In this document: positions 1-9,710 of the stretch, one piece after another
Position numbering within the stretch: the stretch's first letter is position 1
Layout: every line of letters begins with the position of its first letter
Assembly: GCA_045644545.1 (NCBI GenBank)
Contig: JAZRHC010000017.1
Span: 1 to 64,000, forward strand
DNA length: 64,000 nucleotides
Source: Scatosoma sp045644545
Lineage (GTDB): Bacteria > Bacillota > Clostridia > Christensenellales > Borkfalkiaceae
Direction of reading: 5' to 3'
Position numbers and translations under genes: made by a program
The notes under the pieces: generated by a model
Databases searched by the model: none
The model's input: the letters and a program-made list of their open reading frames with translations, nothing else
What the model was told of the DNA's origin: nothing

Positions 1-190
1 TATGTCTACTATTACAATAATATTCGTCCTCACAGTTCTTTGAACTACGACACACCCATACAACATCAACTTAATAAAATTGTCATTTGATTTTCTATTT
101 TTTTGTCCAATTTTTGTTACCAATTTCAAGCGAAGAATCCCCTCGACCTCTCCTCCCTCTGATTTCCCGCAAAAAACTCTTTTCAATCAA

Positions 191-219
191 TTGCATTTTT
201 CGTCGAATCGTGTTATAAT
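191..219 (+). promoter_or_regulatory. sigma-A-type promoter of the propeller gene
   Basis: TTGCAT at 191-196 and TATAAT at 214-219 are separated by 17 bases. Only 6 bases lie between the -10 box and the ATG at 226, so transcription should begin at or next to the start codon. No Shine-Dalgarno sequence precedes that ATG. Bases 1-190 hold no gene that I can recognise; 128-144 carries a short piece (AAGCGAAGAATCCCCTC) shared with the repeats near 40.7 and 41.6 kb. Confidence 0.6.
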
Positions 220-225
220 GAAAGT

Positions 226-2610
226 ATGAAAAAATTATTCACGACAATTTCGGCAATTTTATTTTCCGCCGCGCTTACGGGAGCGATCGTAAACGCGCCC
301 TTTAACGCGCACACGGCAAGCGCGGAAACCGAGGCAGAATCGCCCGCGAAGAGCGAATCCCTCGTTTTGCCCGATTCCTACGAGGAATATCTTCCGCTCT
401 CCGAGCCTTCGTCCGCAAGCGTTTCCGTCAACTACACGGCGATTGCCGACGGCAACGCGATCTACGTTTTCGACCGCACGGCAAACGAATATAAAAAATA
501 CGAGCATACTCCAAACGACACGTCAAAACCTGCCGTCATCACAAAGCTGGAATTCTCCGAAGACGGCGATTTATATTTTCTCGATTCGACGACCGATCTT
601 TATAAGCTGTCGCCCAAAACGCTAACGGCAGAAAATATGAATTTTTCTTGTAGCTCGTTCACTCTCTACGGTAAAACGATTTACTTTTTAAGAATTTCCG
701 AATCCCGCTCGCAAATTTGGAAAACGACCCTCGACGGCTTGTCCACGTCAAAAGAATCCGTCGCCGAGGATTTAGGCGCAAATCCCCCTTTCACCGTTTT
801 CGACGGGAATTTATATTATATCGCAAAAATTAAAAGCGTTTCGCATCTTTATCAACACGGCGTGGATAAAAGCCTTTACGAATTTGATTTCAGCGTGGCT
901 TCCCTTGCTTTAAGCGGGAATCTGCTCGTTTGCGTTGACGATTCGGGGAATTTACGCGTCTACGATTATTTATCCTTGATCGATTCTGAAAAGGGCGCAA
1001 CGATCGAGCCGCTTTTTAAAGACGAATCGGGCGAGTATTCTTCCCTTTCCGTTTTCGGCGACTATCTGTACGCCGTAAAAGGCAACGCGATCAAACGATT
1101 CTCCGTCAAGGATATTGCGTTTACCGACTTTGAAATTTCTTCCGACTCGGCAAGTAAAAACCGCCTTTCGGGCGCGACCGATCTGCACCTTTCGGGCAAC
1201 CGCTTATATATCGCGGACGAAAATAATCGCCGTGTGTCGGTATACGATACGGAAAGCAAAACGGCGCTCGACCCTATCGCGCTTCCCGAAGATTTCACGG
1301 GCGCGAGCTATCTTGCCTCCACTGCGGACTCGGTGCTGATCGCAAGCGATACGACCGCCCTGCTGTACTCTGTAAATAACGCGGAAGCTCCGCTAATCAC
1401 CTTGCAAAGCTTTAACGGCAAGCTCGTCGGCGCGACGGCTGTCGGCTCTGCTTATTATTTCATAACGGACGCGGGCGACTACTACCGTTTGCCCACGGAC
1501 GGCGAAACCTACGAGCTTGAATCGGCAACAAAGAAAAACTCCGTCGCTATCACGCACCAGTTAAGCCTTTTAACCTCCGACGTTTACGGAAATCTTTATA
1601 TCGGCGCGGGAAGCGAGGTCTACCGCTTCACCGAAACGGAATTTATGAACGAAGCCAATAGCGGCACTTCCGTTCTTTCCGACCTGCCCGTGAACGCGAC
1701 CAAGCTTTTGGTGGACTACGAGCAAACCGTCTACGCGCTCTCCGAAGGCGAGCTTTTACGGTTCAGCGAGGAGCGCAAAACGTTTGAGCTTGCAAAATCG
1801 CTCGTCTATTCGCAGGGCGCGGACACGCCCGTCAGCTCTTTTGCATTCGGTATCGAAGAAAATCAAACGTATCTTCTCTACGACGGAAATTTAATCGTAG
1901 CGACCGACGAGCTCGCCCTTCCCACGGTGAAAACCATCCCCGTCAATAAAGCGGACGAAAGCATTTTCGCGCAAGCGGAAGCGGTGTTCTCCGTCGTAAC
2001 CGTGAAAGAAAAGACCTTGATCGTACAATTCGATACGGCGCTTTTAAGCGGCGCGGAGCATTTCCCCTATCTTTCGCATTTCTTAACTACCGAGCCGTTG
2101 ACGGCTTTAAAGATCGGCGAAACGGAAAAATATACCGTGCTCGCCCTGCTCAACAAAAGCACCAACGCCTACGAAACCTATCTCGCCTTGAACGCACAAT
2201 GCGAAAAGCTCGACGAGAGCGAATATCTAACCACTTACGAAACGGGCAAAGCTGGCTATCTTTCCAACGCCGTCAAGCTGTATAAATTCCCCTATCTAAG
2301 CTCTCTTTTAACGGTTTCCGAGCTTACGAAATCGGCGGAAGTGACCGTGCTCGGCGAAGTGAAATTCGACTACGATTACTACCGCGTTTCCGTGAAAACG
2401 GCGGACGGCGAAATCACGGGATATATCCCGAAGCCCTACGTCAACGACTTCGACGGCGCGCCGCAAACCCCGAAAAATAAGGTTTTAGGCGACGAAAGCA
2501 CGGACGACGCGATCGCGCGGCTCGCCTTCCTGCTTTTAGGACTTGCCGCGGTGTGTATACTCGTGGACTTCCTGCTCCTCCGCAAAAAGCCCGACGATTC
2601 GGAAGAATAA
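226..2610 (+). CDS. membrane-anchored extracellular beta-propeller-like protein with SH3-like domain
   Basis: I cannot name this 794-residue protein. It starts with a clear signal peptide (cleavage expected after the ASA at about residue 33). A long body of short repeating strands follows, of the type x-Y/L-Y-x-A-D, including an NHL-like unit near residues 320-345 (LYIADENNRRVSVYD), which suggests a beta-propeller. Residues of about 680-745 look like a bacterial SH3 domain (YDYYRVSVKTADGE). The end has one membrane helix (about 765-785) and a short charged tail (RKKPDDSEE). The expected topology is therefore mostly outside the cell with a C-terminal anchor, plausibly sensing or binding envelope material; that role is inference. 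The gene stands alone, ends at a shared palindromic terminator, and appears to be leaderless. Confidence 0.7.
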   Translation: MKKLFTTISAILFSAALTGAIVNAPFNAHTASAETEAESPAKSESLVLPDSYEEYLPLSEPSSASVSVNYTAIADGNAIYVFDRTANEYKKYEHTPNDTSKPAVITKLEFSEDGDLYFLDSTTDLYKLSPKTLTAENMNFSCSSFTLYGKTIYFLRISESRSQIWKTTLDGLSTSKESVAEDLGANPPFTVFDGNLYYIAKIKSVSHLYQHGVDKSLYEFDFSVASLALSGNLLVCVDDSGNLRVYDYLSLIDSEKGATIEPLFKDESGEYSSLSVFGDYLYAVKGNAIKRFSVKDIAFTDFEISSDSASKNRLSGATDLHLSGNRLYIADENNRRVSVYDTESKTALDPIALPEDFTGASYLASTADSVLIASDTTALLYSVNNAEAPLITLQSFNGKLVGATAVGSAYYFITDAGDYYRLPTDGETYELESATKKNSVAITHQLSLLTSDVYGNLYIGAGSEVYRFTETEFMNEANSGTSVLSDLPVNATKLLVDYEQTVYALSEGELLRFSEERKTFELAKSLVYSQGADTPVSSFAFGIEENQTYLLYDGNLIVATDELALPTVKTIPVNKADESIFAQAEAVFSVVTVKEKTLIVQFDTALLSGAEHFPYLSHFLTTEPLTALKIGETEKYTVLALLNKSTNAYETYLALNAQCEKLDESEYLTTYETGKAGYLSNAVKLYKFPYLSSLLTVSELTKSAEVTVLGEVKFDYDYYRVSVKTADGEITGYIPKPYVNDFDGAPQTPKNKVLGDESTDDAIARLAFLLLGLAAVCILVDFLLLRKKPDDSEE

Positions 2611-2621
2611 TTTTCAAAACG

Positions 2622-2661
2622 AAATCCCGCCCGTTGCTTGATCAAGCAACGGGCGGGATTT
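2622..2661. terminator. bidirectional terminator, perfect 40-base palindrome
   Basis: Two perfect 20-base arms (2622-2641 and 2642-2661) with A-runs and T-runs at the ends lie between two convergent genes, so the hairpin can stop transcription from both sides. Confidence 0.85.
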
Positions 2662-2671
2662 TATATTGTTT

Positions 2672-4036
2672 TCAAAGGTAACGATATCGCTTTGCGTTTG
2701 TTAGAAGGAAAACGAGGGACACGATAAAAGCAAGCCCTTCCGCAACCACGACGGAAGCCCAAACGCCGTCCACGCCGAAAAAGACGGGAAGAATACTCAC
2801 GGCAAAAATCTGAAACACGAGCGTTCGCAGAAAGGAAATGACCGCAGACGCTACGCCGTTGGAAAGCGCCGTGAAGAAAGACGAGGCAAAAATACTAAAC
2901 CCACACGCGAGGAAGGAAACCGAATAAACGCGCATTCCTTTCGTCGCGAGCGCGTGCAGGGCTTCGTCCCCGTTTGAAAAGATCGCGCAGAGCGGAGAGG
3001 CGAACGCCACGGAAACCGTCGTCATAACGGCGGCGAACGCCGCGAGAATCGCAAGGCTCTTTTTGAACACGCTTTTGAGTTCTTTATGATTTTCCGCGCC
3101 GTAGTTATAGCCCACGATCGGCGACGAGCCGATGGAATAGCCGAGGAAGATCGCGATAAAGATAAACGCGATATAATTGATAATGCCGTACGCCGAAACG
3201 CCCGTGTGGCCGACGAATTTCATAAGCTGGGCGTTAAAGAAGATAGTCACGACGGAGAGGGAAATATTCGTCATAAGCTCGGACGAGCCGTTAATGCAAA
3301 CCTTGCCGAGCGTGCCCCACTCCATTTTCGCTTTGCCGAGCCGCAACAAGCTTGCGTTTTTACGGGAAAAATACAAAATCGGAATCGCGCCGCCGACGAG
3401 TTGATTGAGAGCCGTAGCGATCGCCGCCCCAGCGAGCCCGAAATTGGGCACTAAGATCGCGTCGAACAGGATATTCCCGCAGCCCGCGATCACGGTGACG
3501 AGCAAGCCGAGCCGCGGTTTTTCCGCGGTGACGAAAAAGCTTTGAAAGGCGTTTTGCAGCATAAACGCGGGCAACGCCGCGATAATGATCGAGCCGTATA
3601 AAACGCAGTATTCCACGAGCTTTTCGCGTTCCGCGCCCGAAAGGTCTTTTTCCCCCGCGCAAAGCCAAACGGAAATAGGACGAAGGAACGCGAGCCCCAA
3701 AACGGCGAGGAGCACGCCCAAAACCGCCGTCGTGTAGACGAGCATTGAAAAAATACGGTTCGCGCGTTCTCTATTTCCCGCGCCCAGCTCTTTGGCGACG
3801 ATCGCCGTGCCGCCCGCGCCGAGCATAAACCCAAACGCGCCGAGGATCATAATAAACGGAAAGATCAAATTAAGCGCGGCGAACGGAAGCCCGCCGACGA
3901 AATTAGACACGAAAAAACCGTCCACGATACTATAAATGGACGTGAAAATCATCATCATAATAGGCGGCGCAACGAACCGCAAAAGCCTGCCACAGGTGAA
4001 ATGATCGGATAATTGTATTTTTTCTGTCTTTTTCAT
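2672..4036 (-). CDS. MATE family multidrug/sodium exporter
   Basis: This is a 454-residue polytopic membrane protein of the MATE family (MepA/NorM-like), expected to export drugs or metabolites in exchange for Na+ or H+. It opens with the family's typical start (LRFVAPPIMMMIFTSIYSIVDGFFV) and repeats the pattern in its second half, giving about twelve helices. I chose the Met at 4036 rather than an upstream in-frame start at 4063, because the upstream residues lie inside a hairpin and do not look like protein. The ribosome-binding site is weak. It follows the lipoprotein gene at 4102, with the hairpin 4051-4081 between them, and converges with the propeller gene. The substrate cannot be read from the sequence. 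Confidence 0.85.
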   Translation of the reverse strand: MKKTEKIQLSDHFTCGRLLRFVAPPIMMMIFTSIYSIVDGFFVSNFVGGLPFAALNLIFPFIMILGAFGFMLGAGGTAIVAKELGAGNRERANRIFSMLVYTTAVLGVLLAVLGLAFLRPISVWLCAGEKDLSGAEREKLVEYCVLYGSIIIAALPAFMLQNAFQSFFVTAEKPRLGLLVTVIAGCGNILFDAILVPNFGLAGAAIATALNQLVGGAIPILYFSRKNASLLRLGKAKMEWGTLGKVCINGSSELMTNISLSVVTIFFNAQLMKFVGHTGVSAYGIINYIAFIFIAIFLGYSIGSSPIVGYNYGAENHKELKSVFKKSLAILAAFAAVMTTVSVAFASPLCAIFSNGDEALHALATKGMRVYSVSFLACGFSIFASSFFTALSNGVASAVISFLRTLVFQIFAVSILPVFFGVDGVWASVVVAEGLAFIVSLVFLLTNAKRYRYL

Positions 4037-4050
4037 TTTTTTCCAAATTA

Positions 4051-4081
4051 TAGCCCACTGCACTTTTCGTGTAGTGGGCTA
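4051..4081. other. intergenic hairpin
   Basis: TAGCCCACTGCAC (4051-4063) pairs with GTGTAGTGGGCTA (4069-4081), with one G-U pair and a five-base loop. On the plus strand it is followed by a T-rich stretch. On the minus strand, the direction of transcription here, the tail is A-rich, so it is a poor intrinsic terminator in that direction. It may instead stabilise transcript ends, or stop antisense transcription. Confidence 0.5.
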
Positions 4082-4101
4082 CGTTCTTTTAATTTTTCGG
4101 T

Positions 4102-6162
4102 TTACGAATCGATTTCGAGAAGGTCTTCGTATTTGGACTTATGAAGCTTCACGCAGGTATCGTTGTTGTATTCGAGAATAATACCGTTCTGCACGAGCGT
4201 CGTGTCGTCGGAGATCTTGCTCTTTAAATATTCGTAGAACAGGTTGGCGAAAGTCCCTTCGCTTTCTTCCTTCGCCATATCCGTCCAATACGTTTCGTCC
4301 TCCACGGCAAAGACTTCGCCCTTCGGGAACACGTAGGAAACGTAAATCAAATGCCAGCCGTAGTCGGTCGCACACACGACGTACGTGCCCGCGCCGTCCT
4401 TCACCGCTTCTTGCGCCGCGTATTCGAATTCGGGAACGTAGCTGGTTTTATCGGGCGAAACCGCGTAGCCGAGATACGTGTTCAAGCAACCGGTATCCGT
4501 GCTGTACGCAAACATCAGCTCGTTGACCTTGGAAACCGCTTCGTAGCTTGCCGTGCCCTTTACGAAATAGTTATCGAGGCTGACCGTTCCCACGTCTACC
4601 GAACCTTTATAATACATAAAGCCTTGATAGTCCGTTTCGCCGTCCTCGTCCTCGTAAACGCCGTAGGTGCTCGTCAATTTATCTCCTTCGCCGCCGACGT
4701 AGCCGTTAAATTCTTCAATGAACTTGTCGATATCGCCGAGGTATCCCGAAGTCGCTTGCATTTTCGCTTCGTCAACCGTGCCTTGATACGCATAGCCGCC
4801 CGCGTATTGCCCAAGCGATTCGTATTTATCGGTATTCTTCAAATTATCTTGGAAGAAGTACCATTTATCACCATCTTTATACGCGTAGTTTTCGTCCTCG
4901 TGCTCGCAGAACCACGAATCGCGCAAGTCTTTATACTGCACGTTCTCCAAAAGCGCTTCTCTGTATTTGAAAAGCTCCTGTTCGCTAAGCCCTTTGTTCT
5001 TCGCCGAATTATACGCTTTTTCCTGCGTTGCGGAAAACGGGATCAGGATATTATAGACCATACCGAAGTTTTCCTGCGGGGAATAGAGCGCGAACGCGGT
5101 ATCCGAAAGCGAGCCGACCGCCGTTTCGAACGCGGAATAATCCTTGCCGTATTCTTCCGTTTGGGGCGCGAGCATTTCGCCGTATTTTCTGTTCACGTAA
5201 GCGGGCGTAAGCTTCGCGTAGGATTCTTCGTTTAAGTCCTCGGTGTACTTGGTGATAAGCGCCTGTTCAAGCTGCGCCGCAAGCTCCACGTAGTAGTAAT
5301 CGATCTTGGTGAAATCGGAGGTGTCCTCGCCCTTTTGAATGAGGTTGTTCGCCTGCAAATTCGCAAGGAAGCTATTATACGCAGTTTTACGTTTGGTCGT
5401 CGTCGAGCCGTCGAGCGCTTCGTATTCGCCGCACTCGTCCGCGGAGTTTCTGCCCGTATAAATTTCGTAAGCTGCGGGAACGTAATCGGTTTTTTCCGTG
5501 CCTACGTTCGTGGGAGTCGTTCTCACTTCGCCGTGATCGTGGGTTTCCTCTTCCGCCTCGATTAAGCTTTCTTCAAGCGAATCGAGAGAGCTGTTGATCG
5601 CTTGCTTGTGCGAGTAGACTGCTTGGTTATAAGCCGATTCATCCGCGCCGTTTTCCGTGAGGAAATATTTCAACACCGACACTTCGGGATGCGCTTTTAA
5701 AAGCTTCTTTTCTCTTTCCGTCGCCGCCGAGTCTTGCTCCGTTTTTACATACGCCAAACATTCGTCCGCCGTCAACCCGCCCGCGAGATAATACGCCATC
5801 GCGTGCTGCACGACGATTTTACGGCTGACGAGCATATCCATCAGCATTTCGAAGGTTTGCTTATAGGTGTAGCCGTAGCTGTTCACGTAGGTGTAGCCGA
5901 CGCTCAAAAAGTAGGAAATCAAATCGCGCTTGGGAATATCCGTGGAAACTCCGCCCTTGTCGATAATTTCCGAAAGCGCCGTCGCATACGAGCCGTACAG
6001 CTCGTCCTTTTCAAGGTAGCTTGCGATATTCACTTCCGCGACGATTTGTTCTATATCCGCGTCCGCGTTCGTCGTGATAAAGCCGCAAGCCGCGCCCGAA
6101 AGCGCGAAGCCGAGTCCCAAAATAAGCGCCGCCGTCTTTTTAACCGTGTGTTTCTTGTTCAT
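4102..6162 (-). CDS. PrsA/SurA-like exported foldase (putative lipoprotein)
   Basis: This 686-residue protein has a lysine-rich N-terminus, a hydrophobic segment and a Cys at residue 26 (LSGAAC). That resembles a lipobox, although Gly instead of Leu at -3 is atypical. The C-terminal part contains GWHLIYV (602-608) inside the pattern that closes parvulin-type peptidyl-prolyl isomerase domains (GYHII-V), and the long helical N-terminal part fits a SurA/PrsA chaperone domain. The likely role is folding exported proteins outside the membrane. The parvulin core is poorly conserved, so it may be a chaperone without isomerase activity. It lies downstream of mfd, where many Firmicutes carry a SurA/PrsA homologue. 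It has its own promoter (6239-6267). Confidence 0.65.
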   Translation of the reverse strand: MNKKHTVKKTAALILGLGFALSGAACGFITTNADADIEQIVAEVNIASYLEKDELYGSYATALSEIIDKGGVSTDIPKRDLISYFLSVGYTYVNSYGYTYKQTFEMLMDMLVSRKIVVQHAMAYYLAGGLTADECLAYVKTEQDSAATEREKKLLKAHPEVSVLKYFLTENGADESAYNQAVYSHKQAINSSLDSLEESLIEAEEETHDHGEVRTTPTNVGTEKTDYVPAAYEIYTGRNSADECGEYEALDGSTTTKRKTAYNSFLANLQANNLIQKGEDTSDFTKIDYYYVELAAQLEQALITKYTEDLNEESYAKLTPAYVNRKYGEMLAPQTEEYGKDYSAFETAVGSLSDTAFALYSPQENFGMVYNILIPFSATQEKAYNSAKNKGLSEQELFKYREALLENVQYKDLRDSWFCEHEDENYAYKDGDKWYFFQDNLKNTDKYESLGQYAGGYAYQGTVDEAKMQATSGYLGDIDKFIEEFNGYVGGEGDKLTSTYGVYEDEDGETDYQGFMYYKGSVDVGTVSLDNYFVKGTASYEAVSKVNELMFAYSTDTGCLNTYLGYAVSPDKTSYVPEFEYAAQEAVKDGAGTYVVCATDYGWHLIYVSYVFPKGEVFAVEDETYWTDMAKEESEGTFANLFYEYLKSKISDDTTLVQNGIILEYNNDTCVKLHKSKYEDLLEIDS

Positions 6163-6238
6163 AACTGCTCCGATCTTCTATCGTAGTTTTTGCCTCGTTC
6201 CCGTCAACGGGATATACGATGGCTTATCATACTCTACT

Positions 6239-6267
6239 ATTATACCTTATTTTTTTTAAATGTGCAA
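6239..6267 (-). promoter_or_regulatory. promoter of the PrsA-like gene
   Basis: Reading the minus strand, TTGCAC (6267-6262) and TATAAT (6244-6239) are 17 bases apart. This places the start about 70 bases upstream of the ATG at 6162. Confidence 0.65.
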
Positions 6268-6284
6268 ACGTTTTTGCTTATAAA

Positions 6285-9200
6285 CTATGTGAAAGTTAGC
6301 GCAAATTTCAAAAATTTTGTCATTTCCGCCATCAAAACGAGTCCGTCGGACTTTCCGAAAAATTCCACGACGGGCGCGGAAGTCATATTCAAGCGCACGA
6401 TTTTTTGATACTTTTCCATCGCCGCCTGTATGCGCTGATCGCCGAGCGCTTCGAGGGAAGGGAATTCCAGCGCGCCCACCCCTTTCGAAACCGTGATTTT
6501 TTTCACGCCGAATTTGCAAGCGTAGCTTTTCAAAACCGCGATCACGAGCAGGTTTTCCACCGCGCGGGGAAGCTCGCCGTACGTTTCGCGAATAGACGAA
6601 TACACCCGCTTATAATCCTCCGTGGAATGTATTTCCGCGATCTGCTTATAGGTATCCAGTCTGCCCGCGCTCGATTCGACGTATTTTTCGGATATGTACG
6701 CGTTCACGCGGATATCCAGCTCCGCGCTCGTTTCGCTCACGCCCGTAAGTTCTTCTTTTAACAGCTTGGAATAGAGCTCGTAGCCGACCTTATCCATATG
6801 CCCGTGCTGTTCCGCGCCGAGAACGTTCCCCGCGCCGCGGATTTCAAGGTCGCGCATCGCGAGCTTATAGCCCGAGCCGAGTTCGGTGAATTCCATAATC
6901 GCTTTCAGCCTTGCGGAGGCGCTCGAGGTCATTACCCGTTCGGGCTTGAAGGTGAAATAGGCGTGCGCGAGCCGCGCCCCCCGCCCCACTCTGCCTTTAA
7001 GCTGATAGAGCTGAGAAATACCGAGCTTATCGCTGTCGATCACGATAATCGTGTTGGCGTTGGGAAGGTCGATTCCGTTTTCGATAATCGTGGTGGTGAT
7101 CAGGATATCCGATTTCCCGCCGTAAAAGTTCAAAACGGCGTTTTCGAGGGTGTTTTTCTCCATTCTGCCGTGCGCCACGCTGATCTCCGCTTCGGGCAAA
7201 ATCGCCTTGATTCGAGCGGCAAACGTGAAGATACTTTCGACCTTATTATACAGGATAAACACCTGCCCGCCCCTCGAAATCTCGCGAATACACGCGTCGC
7301 GAATAAGCGTTTCCGTTTCCTCGACCACGTAGGTCTGCACGGGCAGTCGTTCCCCGGGCGGGGTTTGAATGGTGGAAATATCGCGTATGCCCGAAAGGGA
7401 CATATGCAAGGTGCGAGGGATCGGCGTTGCCGTCATAGTGAGGCAGTCGATATCCTTGCGCAGATTTTTAATCTTTTCTTTATGCTCAACGCCGAAACGC
7501 TGCTCCTCGTCGAGGACGAGAAGCCCGAGGTTTTTAAATTTGATATCCGAGGATAAAAGCCTGTGCGTGCCGACGACGAAATCGATACTGCCGTCCTGCA
7601 AACCTTTAAGTATTTCTTCCTGTTCTTTTGCGGTTTTGAAGCGGTTTAAAACCGCCACGTTCACGCCGAACCCGTTAAAGCGGGCGCAAGCCGTGTTGAA
7701 ATGCTGACTGCAAAGGACGGTAGACGGACACATCAACGCCGCCTGCTTGCCCGAAAGGATACAAAGATACACGGCGCGGAAAGCAACCTCCGTTTTTCCA
7801 AAGCCCACGTCGCCGCACAAAAGGCGGTCCATCACCTTCGTCGAGCACATATCCGCTTTGATCTCCTCGATCGAGCTGGCTTGATCGGGCGTGAGCTCGT
7901 GCTCGAACGCCCGTTCGAATTCGTCCATAAACACCGCGTTATCGGGGAAAGAATAGCCGCGCGCTTCGGCACGCTCGGCGTATAATTGCTTTAAGTCGAA
8001 GGCGAGCTTTTTGAGCGAGGCTTTCACTCTCGCTTTCACGCGTTCGAAGTCCGCCCCGCCTATTTTAGAAAGGGACGGGCTGGAATCGCCGACGTATTTG
8101 GAGAGGGTGTCCATACACTCGGCGGGAACGTACAAAACGTCGCCGTCCTTATATTCGAGAGCGATATATTCCTTCGTGCCGTCCGTCGTTTCGATTTTTT
8201 TCGTGCCGATCACTTTGCCGATCCCGTGCGTTTCGTGAACGGCGTAATCCCCCACTTCGGGCGCGGAGAACATATCCCCGCGACGGCGGCGCAAACGCTT
8301 GTTCTCGGCGGGTTTGGTATACAGATCTCCCGTGCCGATCACGGCGAGCTTGCACTCGTGCAGAACGAAGCCCTTATCCAGCTTTTCCGAAAGAATGCTC
8401 GCGCCTTTTTGCTCCCCCAGCGTTTTTGCGAGCGGGAGCACGGAAAGATATTCTTCGGAGAAGAGCTCGGAAAGCTTGACGGCGCGGTTGGGATCGCCCG
8501 TATATAACAGCACGCGATAGCCGCCTTTGAGCCAGTTGCGAACGTCGATAAAAAGCTCGGGGAAGCCGTTTAGATATTTTGCCGTAGGCGTTGCGGAAAG
8601 GTTATAAATTTTTAAGGGATTGAGGAAAAAGGGATTGCCCGCGAAGGTTTGAAGCGCGAGGTTGCGGAATTTTTGCAGACCGCTTAAAAACGCTTGCTTT
8701 TCAAGCAACTGCCCCTTCGTGAACGCGAACGCCTCGCCGCCCGAAAACAGGCGCAAAAACCGTTCCTCGTGCTCTTTATACAGCGCGTTAAATTTATCGA
8801 AAAGCGTTTTGCCTTCGTCGAACACGATCACCGCGTTTTCGGGCAACAGCTCGAAAAAAGAAACGGCGTTTTCCAAAAGCGGCAGAACGAACGAGGTGTT
8901 TTCGCCCCCTTCCGATAAAATCGAATCCGCGATCTCCTTTGCGCGGGTATACGAGGGCATATCCTTATAATCTTTGAGCCCGTTTTGCAGGGCTTTTTCC
9001 ATTTGCGCTTTATCGTTTTCCGTCACGAACACGTCCGTCGCGGCAAGAATCGTAAGCTGCTTTTTCGATTCGAGGCGGTCGCCCGTTACCCCGTCGTAGG
9101 GCTTTATTTTTTCGACGGTATCGCCGAAAAAGTCGATACGGACGGGATTTTCCTCGTTGATCGGGTAGATATCGAGAATATCCCCGCGAAGGGCGAACGA

Positions 9201-9683
9201 GCCTTTCACTTCCACCTCGAAGCTTCGTTGATAGCCCATTTCGACGAGCGTTTTCGGGAGCGTTTCAAACGCGAATTCCGCGCCCTCCTCCAAAGCGATA
9301 AAAGGCAAGTCTTTTGGGAAAAGTTGCAAGAGCGCGTCGATTTCGCAAGCGACGAACGGACAGCCGTTTTTGAGCTCGAAAATCCCGCAAAGCCGTTTAT
9401 AAAGCGCGTCTTTCGAAAGCGCTTTGCGATAGAGCAAAACCTCGTCTTTTGCGGCGATCACCGCCGCTTTTTTCCCTGAAAGCGCCGCCGCGCCCGCCGC
9501 CGCTTTTTGCGCGGAAACGGAGTCCGCCGTGATATACACGACGGGATATTCGAGCGTTGAAGCCACGAGGAGCTTTAAAGAATCGGAAACGCCGAAAACC
9601 GCCGTCGGCGTGCCGCGGCGGATATCTTCGGCGAGGGCGGGATAGTCGCCCCCGATCTCGTTAAACGAAAAAAAGTTTTTCAT
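6285..9683 (-). CDS. mfd: transcription-repair coupling factor Mfd
   Basis: Mfd (1132 residues, full length) removes RNA polymerase stalled at DNA lesions and recruits UvrA. Domains in order are: the degenerate UvrB-like module (about 1-400); the CarD-like RNA-polymerase interaction domain from about residue 470 (VGDYAVHETHGIGKV); the RecG-like translocase with Walker A GDVGFGKT (about 620) and DEEQ box (about 722); and the C-terminal TRCF domain (about 980-1100). The gene ends in TAG, showing that TAG is a normal stop here. It lies 27 bases downstream of pth, the usual Firmicutes arrangement, and is probably co-transcribed with prs and pth. Confidence 0.97.
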   Translation of the reverse strand: MKNFFSFNEIGGDYPALAEDIRRGTPTAVFGVSDSLKLLVASTLEYPVVYITADSVSAQKAAAGAAALSGKKAAVIAAKDEVLLYRKALSKDALYKRLCGIFELKNGCPFVACEIDALLQLFPKDLPFIALEEGAEFAFETLPKTLVEMGYQRSFEVEVKGSFALRGDILDIYPINEENPVRIDFFGDTVEKIKPYDGVTGDRLESKKQLTILAATDVFVTENDKAQMEKALQNGLKDYKDMPSYTRAKEIADSILSEGGENTSFVLPLLENAVSFFELLPENAVIVFDEGKTLFDKFNALYKEHEERFLRLFSGGEAFAFTKGQLLEKQAFLSGLQKFRNLALQTFAGNPFFLNPLKIYNLSATPTAKYLNGFPELFIDVRNWLKGGYRVLLYTGDPNRAVKLSELFSEEYLSVLPLAKTLGEQKGASILSEKLDKGFVLHECKLAVIGTGDLYTKPAENKRLRRRRGDMFSAPEVGDYAVHETHGIGKVIGTKKIETTDGTKEYIALEYKDGDVLYVPAECMDTLSKYVGDSSPSLSKIGGADFERVKARVKASLKKLAFDLKQLYAERAEARGYSFPDNAVFMDEFERAFEHELTPDQASSIEEIKADMCSTKVMDRLLCGDVGFGKTEVAFRAVYLCILSGKQAALMCPSTVLCSQHFNTACARFNGFGVNVAVLNRFKTAKEQEEILKGLQDGSIDFVVGTHRLLSSDIKFKNLGLLVLDEEQRFGVEHKEKIKNLRKDIDCLTMTATPIPRTLHMSLSGIRDISTIQTPPGERLPVQTYVVEETETLIRDACIREISRGGQVFILYNKVESIFTFAARIKAILPEAEISVAHGRMEKNTLENAVLNFYGGKSDILITTTIIENGIDLPNANTIIVIDSDKLGISQLYQLKGRVGRGARLAHAYFTFKPERVMTSSASARLKAIMEFTELGSGYKLAMRDLEIRGAGNVLGAEQHGHMDKVGYELYSKLLKEELTGVSETSAELDIRVNAYISEKYVESSAGRLDTYKQIAEIHSTEDYKRVYSSIRETYGELPRAVENLLVIAVLKSYACKFGVKKITVSKGVGALEFPSLEALGDQRIQAAMEKYQKIVRLNMTSAPVVEFFGKSDGLVLMAEMTKFLKFALTFT

Positions 9684-9710
9684 TCTCTCCTCTTTTTTCT
9701 CGGGTTTGCG

